Shown one piece after another: positions 45,568-53,811 of a DNA stretch of 64,000 nucleotides. The stretch spans positions 74,563-138,562 of the forward strand of contig PGZV01000017.1 in the NCBI GenBank assembly GCA_002841495.1, in the 5' to 3' direction. A program made the translations under genes and the position numbers. Position 1 is the stretch's first letter, and every line of letters begins with the position of its first letter. This stretch comes from Firmicutes bacterium HGW-Firmicutes-2 (GTDB lineage: Bacteria > Bacillota > Clostridia > Lachnospirales > Vallitaleaceae). Under the pieces are notes generated by a model. That model searched no databases, was not told where the DNA came from, and saw only the letters and a list, made by a program, of their open reading frames with translations.

Positions 45568-47754
45568 ATGGAGAAATATATTAATGAGGTAGAAATGGCG
45601 GAAATACTGGGAACTGAACATAGAGACCCCCATCATTTTTTGGGTATGCATCAACAAGATGGTATATATTATATTAATGCTTATAAGCCATCTGCATATA
45701 AAATGGAAGTACTTGACCTTACCAATCATAAACAAATAAAAATGAATAATGTGAATGGTGGCGGTATTTTTACAGCGGTTGTAGGCGAATCACCTATAAA
45801 TTATAAGCTAAAGATCGTTGAAGGCTCAGGTTATGAGTGGGAAACTTATGATGCTTATGCCTACGATCCAATTATTCAAGAATTAGATATGTATTTGTTT
45901 GGTAATGGGACTCACTATGAGATTTACAAAAAGCTTGGTGCCCATCTTATGACCATCGATGGCGTATCTGGTGTACACTTTGCAGTATGGGCACCGAATG
46001 CTAAAAGGGTTAGCGTTATTGGGGATTTTTGCGGTTGGGATGGTCGTGTATACCCACTAAGAAATGTTGAAAACTCCGGTATATATGAAATTTTTATTCC
46101 CGGCTTGGTAGAAAATGAGAAGTATAAATTTGAAATAAAAACACAAGAAAACTATATACTGGAAAAGTCGGATCCTTATGCCAACTATGCCGAATTTAGA
46201 CCTAACACTGCATCTGTAGTAACGAATTTAGAAGGTTATGAATGGCAAGATCATGCTTACAAAGAGCGTAAGGCCTCTATGGATAGCCTGAATCAACCGA
46301 TTAATGTCTATGAAGTGCATCTTGGATCATGGAAGAAGTCGGAGGGTGAACCGGGCTATATGAATTATCGAGATATCGCAGAGGAATTAATCGGCTATGT
46401 CAAAGAGATGGGTTATACCCATATTGAATTAATGCCAATAGCTGAGCATCCGTTTGATGGTTCATGGGGTTATCAAGTAACGGGTTATTTTGCACCTACC
46501 TCCAGATTCGGAACACCTAAGGATTTTATGTACTTTGTAGATCGATGTCATCAGAATAATATTGGTGTTATATTAGATTGGGTACCTGCACATTTCCCAA
46601 AAGATGCTCATGGCTTGGTTAATTTTGACGGTACGGCTTTATATGAGCACGAAGATCCTAGAAAAGGTGAGCATCCACACTGGGGCACGATGATTTTCAA
46701 CTATGGCCGCAATGAGGTAAATAACTTTCTAATTGCCAATGCGTTTTATTGGATTAATGAGTTTCATATTGACGGTTTAAGAGTCGATGCGGTGGCTTCC
46801 ATGCTATACTTAGATTATGGGAAAGACTATGGTGAATGGATTCCTAACCCTCATGGCGGCAGAGAAAACTATGATGCCATAGATTTCTTCAAGCATCTAA
46901 ATTCTATTCTATATAAAGACCATCCGGATTTGCTGATGATTGCTGAAGAATCCACATCATGGCCTGGTGTATCAAGACCAACCAATTATGGTGGGCTTGG
47001 TTTTGGTCTAAAATGGAATATGGGCTGGATGAATGATTTTCTACGCTATCTATCTTTTGATCCGATACATAGACAATTTCATCATAATGATTTAACTTTT
47101 AGCATGGTCTATGCTTTTACAGAGAATTTCGCCTTGGTACTATCTCATGACGAGGTGGTTCATGGAAAAGGCTCCATGATTAATAAGATGCCTGGTGATT
47201 ATTGGCAGAAATTCGCTAATCTAAGAGCTGCTTATGGATTTATGTATGTACATCCGGGTAAAAAGCTCATGTTTATGGGATGTGAGTTTGCTCAATTTGA
47301 TGAATGGAATGAGAACAAGAGTCTGGACTGGCATCTGTTAGAATTTGAGAAACATCAACAAATGCAACAGTATGTTAAAGACTTAAATCGTTTATATTTA
47401 GATGAGACAGCTTTATGGTTTGATGATTTCACCAGCGCAGGTTTTGAATGGATCAATTGTATGGATCATGCTACCAGTATTATTTCTATGGTTAGGAAGA
47501 GTGATCAAATTGATGAGACCCTTATAGCGGTGGTGAACTTCACACCGGTTCCAAGAACACTTCATAAAATCGGTGTGCCATATAAAGGCTACTATGAAGA
47601 GATTTTTAATTCAGATGACCTTAAATACGGTGGAAGTGGTATTATAAATACAGACATGTTAACCAGCTTTGATGAACGTTATGATGAACGTGATCAGACA
47701 CTCAGTATCAAAGTACCGCCACTTGGTATGACTGTACTTAAATACAAAGGATAA
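45568..47754 (+). CDS. glgB: 1,4-alpha-glucan branching enzyme
   Basis: This GH13 enzyme transfers alpha-1,4 glucan chains to form alpha-1,6 branches. The 728-residue protein has an N-terminal carbohydrate-binding module (residues 1-110), a second one carrying VHFAVWAPNAKRVSVIGDF, then the barrel with the four conserved regions: DWVPAHFPKD, GLRVDAVASML with the nucleophile, IAEESTSWPGV with the acid, and LSHDEVVHGK. The start at 45568 follows AAAAGGG; a GTG three codons earlier is less likely. No other glg genes are in the window. Confidence 0.95.
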   Translation: MEKYINEVEMAEILGTEHRDPHHFLGMHQQDGIYYINAYKPSAYKMEVLDLTNHKQIKMNNVNGGGIFTAVVGESPINYKLKIVEGSGYEWETYDAYAYDPIIQELDMYLFGNGTHYEIYKKLGAHLMTIDGVSGVHFAVWAPNAKRVSVIGDFCGWDGRVYPLRNVENSGIYEIFIPGLVENEKYKFEIKTQENYILEKSDPYANYAEFRPNTASVVTNLEGYEWQDHAYKERKASMDSLNQPINVYEVHLGSWKKSEGEPGYMNYRDIAEELIGYVKEMGYTHIELMPIAEHPFDGSWGYQVTGYFAPTSRFGTPKDFMYFVDRCHQNNIGVILDWVPAHFPKDAHGLVNFDGTALYEHEDPRKGEHPHWGTMIFNYGRNEVNNFLIANAFYWINEFHIDGLRVDAVASMLYLDYGKDYGEWIPNPHGGRENYDAIDFFKHLNSILYKDHPDLLMIAEESTSWPGVSRPTNYGGLGFGLKWNMGWMNDFLRYLSFDPIHRQFHHNDLTFSMVYAFTENFALVLSHDEVVHGKGSMINKMPGDYWQKFANLRAAYGFMYVHPGKKLMFMGCEFAQFDEWNENKSLDWHLLEFEKHQQMQQYVKDLNRLYLDETALWFDDFTSAGFEWINCMDHATSIISMVRKSDQIDETLIAVVNFTPVPRTLHKIGVPYKGYYEEIFNSDDLKYGGSGIINTDMLTSFDERYDERDQTLSIKVPPLGMTVLKYKG

Positions 47755-47811
47755 GAACTTCTTATCAGATATAAAAGTCAAAACTTAGATTTATTAAATT
47801 TATAAATCACA

Positions 47812-47846
47812 AAATGCTCCCCGGATGATCAGGGGAGCATTTTTTA
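47812..47846. terminator. Bidirectional terminator between glgB and the sulfur-transfer flavoprotein gene
   Basis: AAATGCTCCCC and GGGAGCATTT form a stem followed by TTTT on the plus strand and A residues before it. Confidence 0.88.
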
Positions 47847-47859
47847 GTTGAATAATATA

Positions 47860-47921
47860 TGGTTGAAGGGTCAAAACTAAGTTTCACTAAGTTCAACTAT
47901 ATAGTTTTGACACCTTAACCA
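47860..47921. repeat. Dispersed repeat family 1, copy C (62 bp, internal deletion)
   Basis: It has the same ends as copies A and B but lacks 23 internal bases, the part that forms the inner hairpin arm. ATAT flanks both sides, which might be a target duplication or chance. With copy D it brackets the flavoprotein gene. Confidence 0.82.
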
Positions 47922-47927
47922 TATATG

Positions 47928-50414
47928 TTATATAAAAAGATTGTGATTGGATTCTTCCGTAGCGCCAAGATAAGCGGCAACACCACCATATTCTACGCCA
48001 TCAATTAACTCTTCTTCTTTAATACCCATGATGTCCATGGACATGGTACAGGCTACAAACTTAACACCTGAAGTCATAGCTGAAGCAATAAGTTCATCCA
48101 TCGTGTTGACATTTTTAGATGCCATAACATGGTGCATGAGGGAAGTACCAAGACCACCCATATTCATTTGACTCAGCTTTAATTTGTGCGTACCCCGAGG
48201 CATCATTTTGCCGAACATCGTTTCTATAAATGATTTCTTAACCGGAACTTTATCATGCTTTCTTAGGATATTTAAACCCCAGAAAGTAAAGAACAAAGTA
48301 ACATCTTTCCCCATAGCCGCGGCACCGTTAGCGATGATCATAGAAGCTAAGGCTTTGTCCAGATCACCGCTAAAGATAACCATAGTACTGCCATTTCCAC
48401 CAGCTGAGCCTGATTTGTTTAATTTTATACCGCCTTTTGCTACGTAAGCGACATAGATTTTATCTTCTTTGTCGGATTTTATAAATGTATTGCCTGTTTT
48501 TTTGCACCAAGCTTTGGCGTCAACAACAAATCCGGGATCGGTAGCTGTAACCTTAAGTATATCCCCATCAGTGAGTTCGGTCATTATTTGATTCAACTTC
48601 ATGATAGGACCGGGGCATTGAAGTCCACATGCATCCAACAGTATTGCGTCACTTAGCTTAGAACTGGTGATGGTTGTATTGATATTTTTTTCAGGTGCAC
48701 CATCATCATTTAAGTTTTGGTCCTTAAAGTCAATGATACAGTTTGGATTGGTGTAGTCTTTACCAAAATATTTGTAGAGATTATAACCACCGATTAAGTT
48801 CTTAACCTTATAACCGGCTTGTTGAAGAATCCTTGAAGCAAGGTAACCACGAATACCAACAGCACAGTATACGACGATGGTTTTATCTTTTGAAAGCATG
48901 TGCATTTGATCCCGTAGATCATTTATAGGTATATGTAGGGCCCCGTCAATAATGCCAAGATCCACTTCAATATCTTCTCGTACATCTAGTAATATATTTT
49001 GACTCAGGTCAAGTTTATCGATATCTCGCCATAAGCAAACATCTTGGTCCTTATTCAGTATGTTCTCAGCTGCATAACCAATCATATTGACGGGATCTTT
49101 TGCAGATGAGTAAGGTGGTGCATAGGCAAGTTCTAACCTTTGCAAGTCATAAACAGTGGCGCCAAAACGCATAACACTGGCGATAACATCGATACGTTTA
49201 TCAATGCCGTCAACCCCAACATTTTGTGCACCTAATATTTTACCGTCTAGGTCAAAAATAACTTTAAGGGTCATAGGAAAACTACCTGGATAATAGCCGG
49301 CGTGAGACTTGGGTTGGATGACGGTCATCATATAATCACTACCGTATTTTTTGCCGGCACTTATAAGTGACTTTTCATTAATACCCGTTGTAGCGACAGT
49401 TAAGTCAAATATTTTGGCCACACTGGTACCTTGACTACCTTCATAAATGGAATCACGACCACATATGTTATCCGCAACAATACGACCTTGTTTGTTAGCA
49501 GGTCCAGCCAGAGGAATCATGGTTTTGTTATTGGTAACATAATCATCCACTTCAATAACATCACCTAAAGCATAAATGGAAGGAACAGAAGTACGAAGAT
49601 GTTGATCGACAACGATACCACCTTTTGCATTGACTTCTAAACCTGCTGATTTGGCAAGTTCACTATTTGGTGAGATTCCGATACTTAGGATGACCATGTC
49701 CGCATCAATCTTAGTGCCATCTTGCAGAGAAACAGTCGTAACTCCTTTGTCGTAGTGGAAGTCTTTAACACCATTTTTTAAGTACAGATGCACACCCATG
49801 GAAGATAAGTGGCTATGAACCAATTGAGCCAACTCAAAGTCCAGTGGTGCCATGACCTGATCAGCCATCTCTACAAGGGTAACTTCAATGCCGAGATCAT
49901 GAAGATTTTCAACCATTTCTATACCAATGAAGCCACCGCCTATGACGGTCGCTTTCTTAATATCATGCTCCGTTACATAAGATTTGATTCTATCGGTATC
50001 CGGTATGTTCCATAATGAAAAGATGTTGTTACTCTTAATACCTGGAATGGGCGGCTTTATAGGTGTAGAACCGGTTGAAAGTACCAGATCATCATAAGAT
50101 TCCTCATACTTTGTTGAGGTCTTGATATCCAGAACGGTTACGGTTTTTCTCTCAGGATCAATGGCTATGACTTCGTTTTCTGTTCGAATGTCTATGTTGA
50201 ATCGTGTTTGCATAGCCTCAGGGGTTTGAACCATGAGATCATCTCGGTCTTTGATGGTACCTCCGATATAATAGGGTAAACCACAGTTGGCATAGGAGAT
50301 ATAAGCGCCTCTTTCAAAAACGATAATTTGTATATGCTCATCTAAACGTCGAAGACGAGCAGCTGTTGTTGCACCGCCTGCAACACCGCCAACAATTAAA
50401 ACTTTCTTTTCCAT
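47928..50414 (-). CDS. Four-domain sulfur-transfer flavoprotein: CoA-disulfide reductase, rhodanese, TusA and DsrE-like
   Basis: The protein has 828 residues. Residues 1-450 form a FAD/NAD(P) disulfide reductase of the CoADR/Npsr type with GGVAGGATTAARLRR and the active cysteine in SYANCGLPYY (C44). Residues 455-555 are a rhodanese domain with VVYCAVGIRGY. Residues 590-665 are a TusA domain with CGLQCPGP, and 685-828 a DsrE/DsrF-like domain. The combination suggests reduction of persulfides or polysulfides and relay of sulfur between domains. The same architecture is known in other anaerobes. Cytosolic; no export signal. Confidence 0.9.
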   Translation of the reverse strand: MEKKVLIVGGVAGGATTAARLRRLDEHIQIIVFERGAYISYANCGLPYYIGGTIKDRDDLMVQTPEAMQTRFNIDIRTENEVIAIDPERKTVTVLDIKTSTKYEESYDDLVLSTGSTPIKPPIPGIKSNNIFSLWNIPDTDRIKSYVTEHDIKKATVIGGGFIGIEMVENLHDLGIEVTLVEMADQVMAPLDFELAQLVHSHLSSMGVHLYLKNGVKDFHYDKGVTTVSLQDGTKIDADMVILSIGISPNSELAKSAGLEVNAKGGIVVDQHLRTSVPSIYALGDVIEVDDYVTNNKTMIPLAGPANKQGRIVADNICGRDSIYEGSQGTSVAKIFDLTVATTGINEKSLISAGKKYGSDYMMTVIQPKSHAGYYPGSFPMTLKVIFDLDGKILGAQNVGVDGIDKRIDVIASVMRFGATVYDLQRLELAYAPPYSSAKDPVNMIGYAAENILNKDQDVCLWRDIDKLDLSQNILLDVREDIEVDLGIIDGALHIPINDLRDQMHMLSKDKTIVVYCAVGIRGYLASRILQQAGYKVKNLIGGYNLYKYFGKDYTNPNCIIDFKDQNLNDDGAPEKNINTTITSSKLSDAILLDACGLQCPGPIMKLNQIMTELTDGDILKVTATDPGFVVDAKAWCKKTGNTFIKSDKEDKIYVAYVAKGGIKLNKSGSAGGNGSTMVIFSGDLDKALASMIIANGAAAMGKDVTLFFTFWGLNILRKHDKVPVKKSFIETMFGKMMPRGTHKLKLSQMNMGGLGTSLMHHVMASKNVNTMDELIASAMTSGVKFVACTMSMDIMGIKEEELIDGVEYGGVAAYLGATEESNHNLFI

Positions 50415-50489
50415 AAAGGACCTCTTTTCTTTGATTGATAAATGTTTAACTAAGAAAAATAAATTAATTAAATCATATATTATGATAAT

Positions 50490-50518
50490 ATGATATTATA
50501 AGCAAATTTTTTTGTCAA
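50490..50518 (-). promoter_or_regulatory. Promoter of the sulfur-transfer flavoprotein gene
   Basis: On the minus strand TTGACA (50518 down to 50513), a 17-base spacer and TATCAT (50495 down to 50490), about 75 bases before the start codon. Confidence 0.65.
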
Positions 50519-50540
50519 GCACTATTATTTTTATGATAGC

Positions 50541-50623
50541 GTTAAAGGGTCAAAACTATGTTTCTCTATGTTCACATCTTTATTGTATGTGAAAGTTCAA
50601 TTATATAGTTTTGACACATTAAC
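50541..50623. repeat. Dispersed repeat family 1, copy D (83 bp)
   Basis: Ends GTTAAAGGGTCAAAACTA and TAGTTTTGACACATTAAC are inverted. The inner arms TTCACAT and ATGTGAA pair perfectly, better than in copies A and B. It is the most diverged full copy. Confidence 0.8.
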
Positions 50624-50643
50624 TCTATTTTTGAGTGAGTCGG

Positions 50644-51090
50644 TTAATATAAAGTGGCCTTAAACCATAGATTTTTTTCTTTGTTATAAGCATCTTGGCT
50701 ATCACTGGCATGAACCAAATTCATACTAGGTAAACTAGGGTCTAACACTGGGATACCGTAATCGTGTCTGATGGTACCTGGCTTGGCACGATCAGGACGA
50801 TAATGACCAATAAGTTCCCTTGCTATGGAGATGCCGTCATCAGAATCATGGCCTAATATCATAGGGATGGTTGGTTTGCCAACAAAGGCAGTCTTAAGCC
50901 AGTCCTTAAAGCCTTCACCTTCTCTAAGGATTACTTCTTTATAATGCTCTTTGATTAATCTGTAATCAACAACACGATAATGAATATGTTCGATTTTGAA
51001 ACCGGCTTTTAAAAACCGTCCGGTTATCTGATCGACTAAACCTCTTTCAAGTGCATCCGGTTTTAGAATGATAAATGTTTTTGAACTCAT
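50644..51090 (-). CDS. ndk: Nucleoside diphosphate kinase
   Basis: Ndk balances nucleoside triphosphates by phosphate transfer through a histidine. The 148-residue protein begins SSKTFIILKPDALERGL, the family N-terminus, with RADRAKPGTIRHDYG-like sequence and the active histidine in MNLVHASDS near residue 124. The ATG at 51090 is preceded by AGGAGG; an upstream in-frame start would add 22 unmatched residues. The sequence between the P-loop-like region and the catalytic loop is more divergent than usual. Confidence 0.9.
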   Translation of the reverse strand: MSSKTFIILKPDALERGLVDQITGRFLKAGFKIEHIHYRVVDYRLIKEHYKEVILREGEGFKDWLKTAFVGKPTIPMILGHDSDDGISIARELIGHYRPDRAKPGTIRHDYGIPVLDPSLPSMNLVHASDSQDAYNKEKNLWFKATLY

Positions 51091-51220
51091 CTTGACGCCT
51101 CCTAGTTTTAGTTGTATGTGTTTTTTTAATTGTAACACTAATGGGCATTTATTCAAAGATGGTTACGATCAAATGTTTATAAAAATGTTAATAGTAATGG
51201 TAATAGTTTTTATCTAAGGC

Positions 51221-51250
51221 TTTACAACAAGAAAAAGGTTATGTTAAACT
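51221..51250 (+). promoter_or_regulatory. Possible promoter of the small winged-helix gene
   Basis: TTTACA (51221-51226), an 18-base spacer and TAAACT (51245-51250), 40 bases before the start codon. Confidence 0.5.
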
Positions 51251-51289
51251 ATTCTTAATTAAGAATCATTACAAGGAGGAACAAATAAA

Positions 51290-51469
51290 ATGGATGCATA
51301 CGAAATTGTGTTAGAGTATTTTAAAAATCAAGAAGAACCGGTGAATGCAGGTAAGGTAGTAGAGGGTACCGGTGTTGAGCGAAAAGAAGTGGATAAGATT
51401 ATGAAGAAGATGAAAACGGAAGAAGTTATTATTTCTCCAAAACGTTGTTATTGGTCTTTTAATAAGTAA
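51290..51469 (+). CDS. 59-residue winged-helix-like protein
   Basis: The frame reads MDAYEIVLEYFKNQ at the start and ends CYWSFNK. Its middle (EPVNAGKVVEGTGVERKEVD and KIMKKMKTEEVI) has the helix-turn-helix then wing pattern of MarR-type mini-proteins found in Clostridia. It is well supported: AAGGAGG lies nine bases before the ATG, a promoter is upstream and a strong terminator follows two bases after the stop. It may be a small DNA-binding regulator; targets unknown. Confidence 0.8.
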   Translation: MDAYEIVLEYFKNQEEPVNAGKVVEGTGVERKEVDKIMKKMKTEEVIISPKRCYWSFNK

Positions 51470-51470
51470 A

Positions 51471-51507
51471 AAAAGGGTCTTCCTCATTCGTGGGAAGATC
51501 TTTTTTT
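51471..51507 (+). terminator. Terminator after the small winged-helix gene
   Basis: GGTCTTCC (51476-51483) and GGAAGATC form a stem with a 9-base loop, followed by seven T residues. Confidence 0.88.
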
Positions 51508-51574
51508 GCACACAAAACAGTGATGATTGACGATATATAAAGGAATATGTTAAGAGCTTAAAGCTAGATATAAC

Positions 51575-51603
51575 TTGACTTTTAGCCATTATTATAATAA
51601 AAT
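51575..51603 (+). promoter_or_regulatory. Promoter of the xpt transcript
   Basis: TTGACT (51575-51580), a 17-base spacer and TAAAAT (51598-51603). It would start transcription about 25 bases before the riboswitch aptamer. Confidence 0.7.
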
Positions 51604-51637
51604 AGCAGGGACATGAAAATGAAAAATGACATGCATT

Positions 51638-51707
51638 AACTCGTATAATTCAGCAATATGGGCTGAAAGTTTCTACAAACTACCGTAAATAGTTATAGCT
51701 ATGAGTT
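51638..51707 (+). promoter_or_regulatory. Purine riboswitch, guanine/xanthine type
   Basis: The aptamer matches the xpt consensus: P1 arms AACTC and GAGTT, P2 TTCAGC/GCTGAA, the core segments GTATAAT and GTTTCTAC, and P3 AACTA-CCGTAAA-TAGTT. The discriminating base before TATG is C (51699), which selects guanine-type ligands rather than adenine. It leads the xanthine phosphoribosyltransferase gene, a known target. Confidence 0.95.
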
Positions 51708-51778
51708 CCTAAATGATACAAGGGTATCGCTTATTTCTGGCACTCGCCAAAAGTGACGATCTGTTGTGGTATTTATTG

Positions 51779-51803
51779 AACTCTGCTTACGCAGAGTTTT
51801 TGT
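51779..51803 (+). terminator. Riboswitch-controlled terminator
   Basis: AACTCTGC-TTAC-GCAGAGTT is followed by TTTTG. GAGTTC at the 3' side of P1 (51703-51708) is fully complementary to GAACTC (51778-51783) in the terminator. Without ligand the two could pair as an antiterminator; with ligand P1 holds the first and the terminator forms. Confidence 0.85.
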
Positions 51804-51894
51804 TGTTTAAAGGGAAGATTTACTTTACCTTAGTGATAAGAATGATTCATTTTATGGTCAATTATATAGAAATATATTAGAGCAGGAGAATAGA

Positions 51895-52467
51895 ATGGAC
51901 TTACTTAAACAACGTATTTTAGAAGAAGGTAGAACCATCGGTGAAGAGATTATTAAGGTAGATTCCTTTTTGAACCATCAGATTGATGTAGGTCTATTTG
52001 TAGAAATGGGAAAAGAATTCAGAAGGCTTTTTGATAGTAATAAGATCACAAAGCTACTAACCATTGAAGCATCCGGCATAGCTATTGCTTCCATTGCAGC
52101 GTTGGAATTTGGTGTTCCTGTTGTATTTGCTAAAAAAGCACAGTCTAGAAATCTGGATAAAGAAATCTACACAAGCAAAGTCTACTCATTTACTAAACAG
52201 ATCACTTATGATGTTATGGTTTCAAAAAAATACTTAACAAGTGAGGATCATGTGCTTATATTAGATGATTTTCTAGCAAATGGTAAGGCAGCTCTTGGTT
52301 TAATAGACATAGCAAGACAAGCAGGAGCAACGGTTGAAGGTGTTGGTATTGTCATTGAAAAGGGTTTTCAATCCGGAGGACAGTTATTAAGAGAGCAAGG
52401 TATTAAAGTGGAATCCTTAGCTATCATTGATCGTATAAAAGGTGGAAAAGTTACTTTTTTGAATTAG
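51895..52467 (+). CDS. xpt: Xanthine phosphoribosyltransferase
   Basis: Xpt converts xanthine and PRPP to XMP. The 190-residue protein has the family N-terminus MDLLKQRILEEGRTIGEEIIKVDSFLN in part, TIEASGIAIAS near residue 63, VVFAKKAQSRN, and the PRPP-binding VLILDDFLANGKAA near residue 128. It stands under a guanine-type riboswitch and a terminator, so it is off when purines are plentiful. The BMP-ABC importer follows, perhaps on the same transcript. Confidence 0.95.
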   Translation: MDLLKQRILEEGRTIGEEIIKVDSFLNHQIDVGLFVEMGKEFRRLFDSNKITKLLTIEASGIAIASIAALEFGVPVVFAKKAQSRNLDKEIYTSKVYSFTKQITYDVMVSKKYLTSEDHVLILDDFLANGKAALGLIDIARQAGATVEGVGIVIEKGFQSGGQLLREQGIKVESLAIIDRIKGGKVTFLN

Positions 52468-52635
52468 AAACATATGAAAACCCAATGCATAAGGATGGCA
52501 ATAAAACTGACCATCTGATTGTATAAATACAAATATTAGAAAAGGAGGTATGCATAAAAGTATTGATTGAATGGTAACCGCTACAGGGGGCATAAAAAGA
52601 AAACAGAAAGCATATTATTTATTAGGAGGAAAAAA

Positions 52636-53784
52636 ATGAAAAAAATATTGGCATTACTCATGGTACTTACACTGATTATATCACTTGCTGCATGTGGTAA
52701 ACAAACACCAACAGAAGAAACATACGGTGATGATGAAACAGCCACTGAAACTGAAGCTACAGAGGGCGCGGACACAGATGCGGCAATAAATGAAGATGTT
52801 ACGGTTGGTTTTATCTATGTAGGACCAATTGGTGATGGTGGATGGACATATGCCCATGATCAAGGTCGTTTATACTTAGAAGAACAATTAGGTGTAAAAA
52901 CGATTTACAAAGAATCCGTTCCTGAAACTCAAGATGTTGAACAAGAAATGCGTAACATGATCGACCAAGGTGCAACGGTTATATTTGCAACCAGTTTCGG
53001 CTATATGGATTTCATGGAAAAAGTTTCTGCTGAATTCCCAGAAGTTGCATTTATGCATTGTTCAGGTTATAAAACAACAGACAATATGGCCAATTATTTC
53101 GGAAGAATCTACCAAGCAAGATATTTATCCGGTATTGTTGCAGGTATGAAAACTGAAACCAACAAAATTGGTTATGTAGCAGCTTTCCCAATTCCTGAAG
53201 TTATTCGTGGTATTAACGCATTTACACTAGGTGCGCAATCTGTGAATCCGGATGTAGAGGTAGAAGTTGTTTGGACATCCACATGGTATGATCCTGCTAA
53301 AGAAAAAGAAGCGGCTATTGCGATGTTAGATAATGGCGCAGATGTCATTGCTCAACACCAAGATACTGCAGGTCCACAACAAGCAGCTGAAGAACGTGGA
53401 TTATGGTCTGTTGGTTACAACACAGACATGAGTGCAATGGCACCAAAAGCTTATATGACAGCACCTGTTTGGAATTGGGGTCCTTATTACGTAGAGCAAG
53501 TTCAAGCAGTTATAGATGGCACATTCGCGTCCCACTCATATTGGGGCGGTATGGAAGATGGTATCGTAGCACTTGCGCCATTAACAGAGAATGCACCGGA
53601 AGGCGCTAAAGAAGCTGTCGACGCTGCAACCGCTCAAATCCTTGATGGATCTGAACTTGTATTTGATGGTCCTTTGACCAATCAAGCAGGAGAAGTAGTC
53701 GTTGCAGAAGGTGCAGCTATGACAGACAGTGAGATGTTGAATTTTATGTGGTTTGTTAAAGGTGTCATTGGTAATATAGAATAA
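52636..53784 (+). CDS. BMP-family nucleoside-binding lipoprotein
   Basis: This 382-residue lipoprotein has a signal peptide and lipobox LAAC. A low-complexity acidic linker rich in T, E and D (residues 22-55) precedes the BMP (Med/PnrA) domain. That domain shows GFIYVGPIGDGGWTYAHDQGR near its start and DVIAQHQDTAGP. It captures nucleosides outside the cell for the ABC importer encoded by the next three genes. The ATG at 52636 has AGGAGG eight bases upstream; longer upstream starts lack one. Its place after xpt under a purine riboswitch fits purine nucleoside uptake. Confidence 0.92.
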   Translation: MKKILALLMVLTLIISLAACGKQTPTEETYGDDETATETEATEGADTDAAINEDVTVGFIYVGPIGDGGWTYAHDQGRLYLEEQLGVKTIYKESVPETQDVEQEMRNMIDQGATVIFATSFGYMDFMEKVSAEFPEVAFMHCSGYKTTDNMANYFGRIYQARYLSGIVAGMKTETNKIGYVAAFPIPEVIRGINAFTLGAQSVNPDVEVEVVWTSTWYDPAKEKEAAIAMLDNGADVIAQHQDTAGPQQAAEERGLWSVGYNTDMSAMAPKAYMTAPVWNWGPYYVEQVQAVIDGTFASHSYWGGMEDGIVALAPLTENAPEGAKEAVDAATAQILDGSELVFDGPLTNQAGEVVVAEGAAMTDSEMLNFMWFVKGVIGNIE

Positions 53785-53811
53785 AATATAAAGTCATTAA
53801 AGGAGTTTGCC

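Noticed and set aside
52468..52635. Second riboswitch before the nucleoside-binding lipoprotein
   Set aside because: Only a weak GATGG/CCATC pairing is seen; no purine aptamer core.
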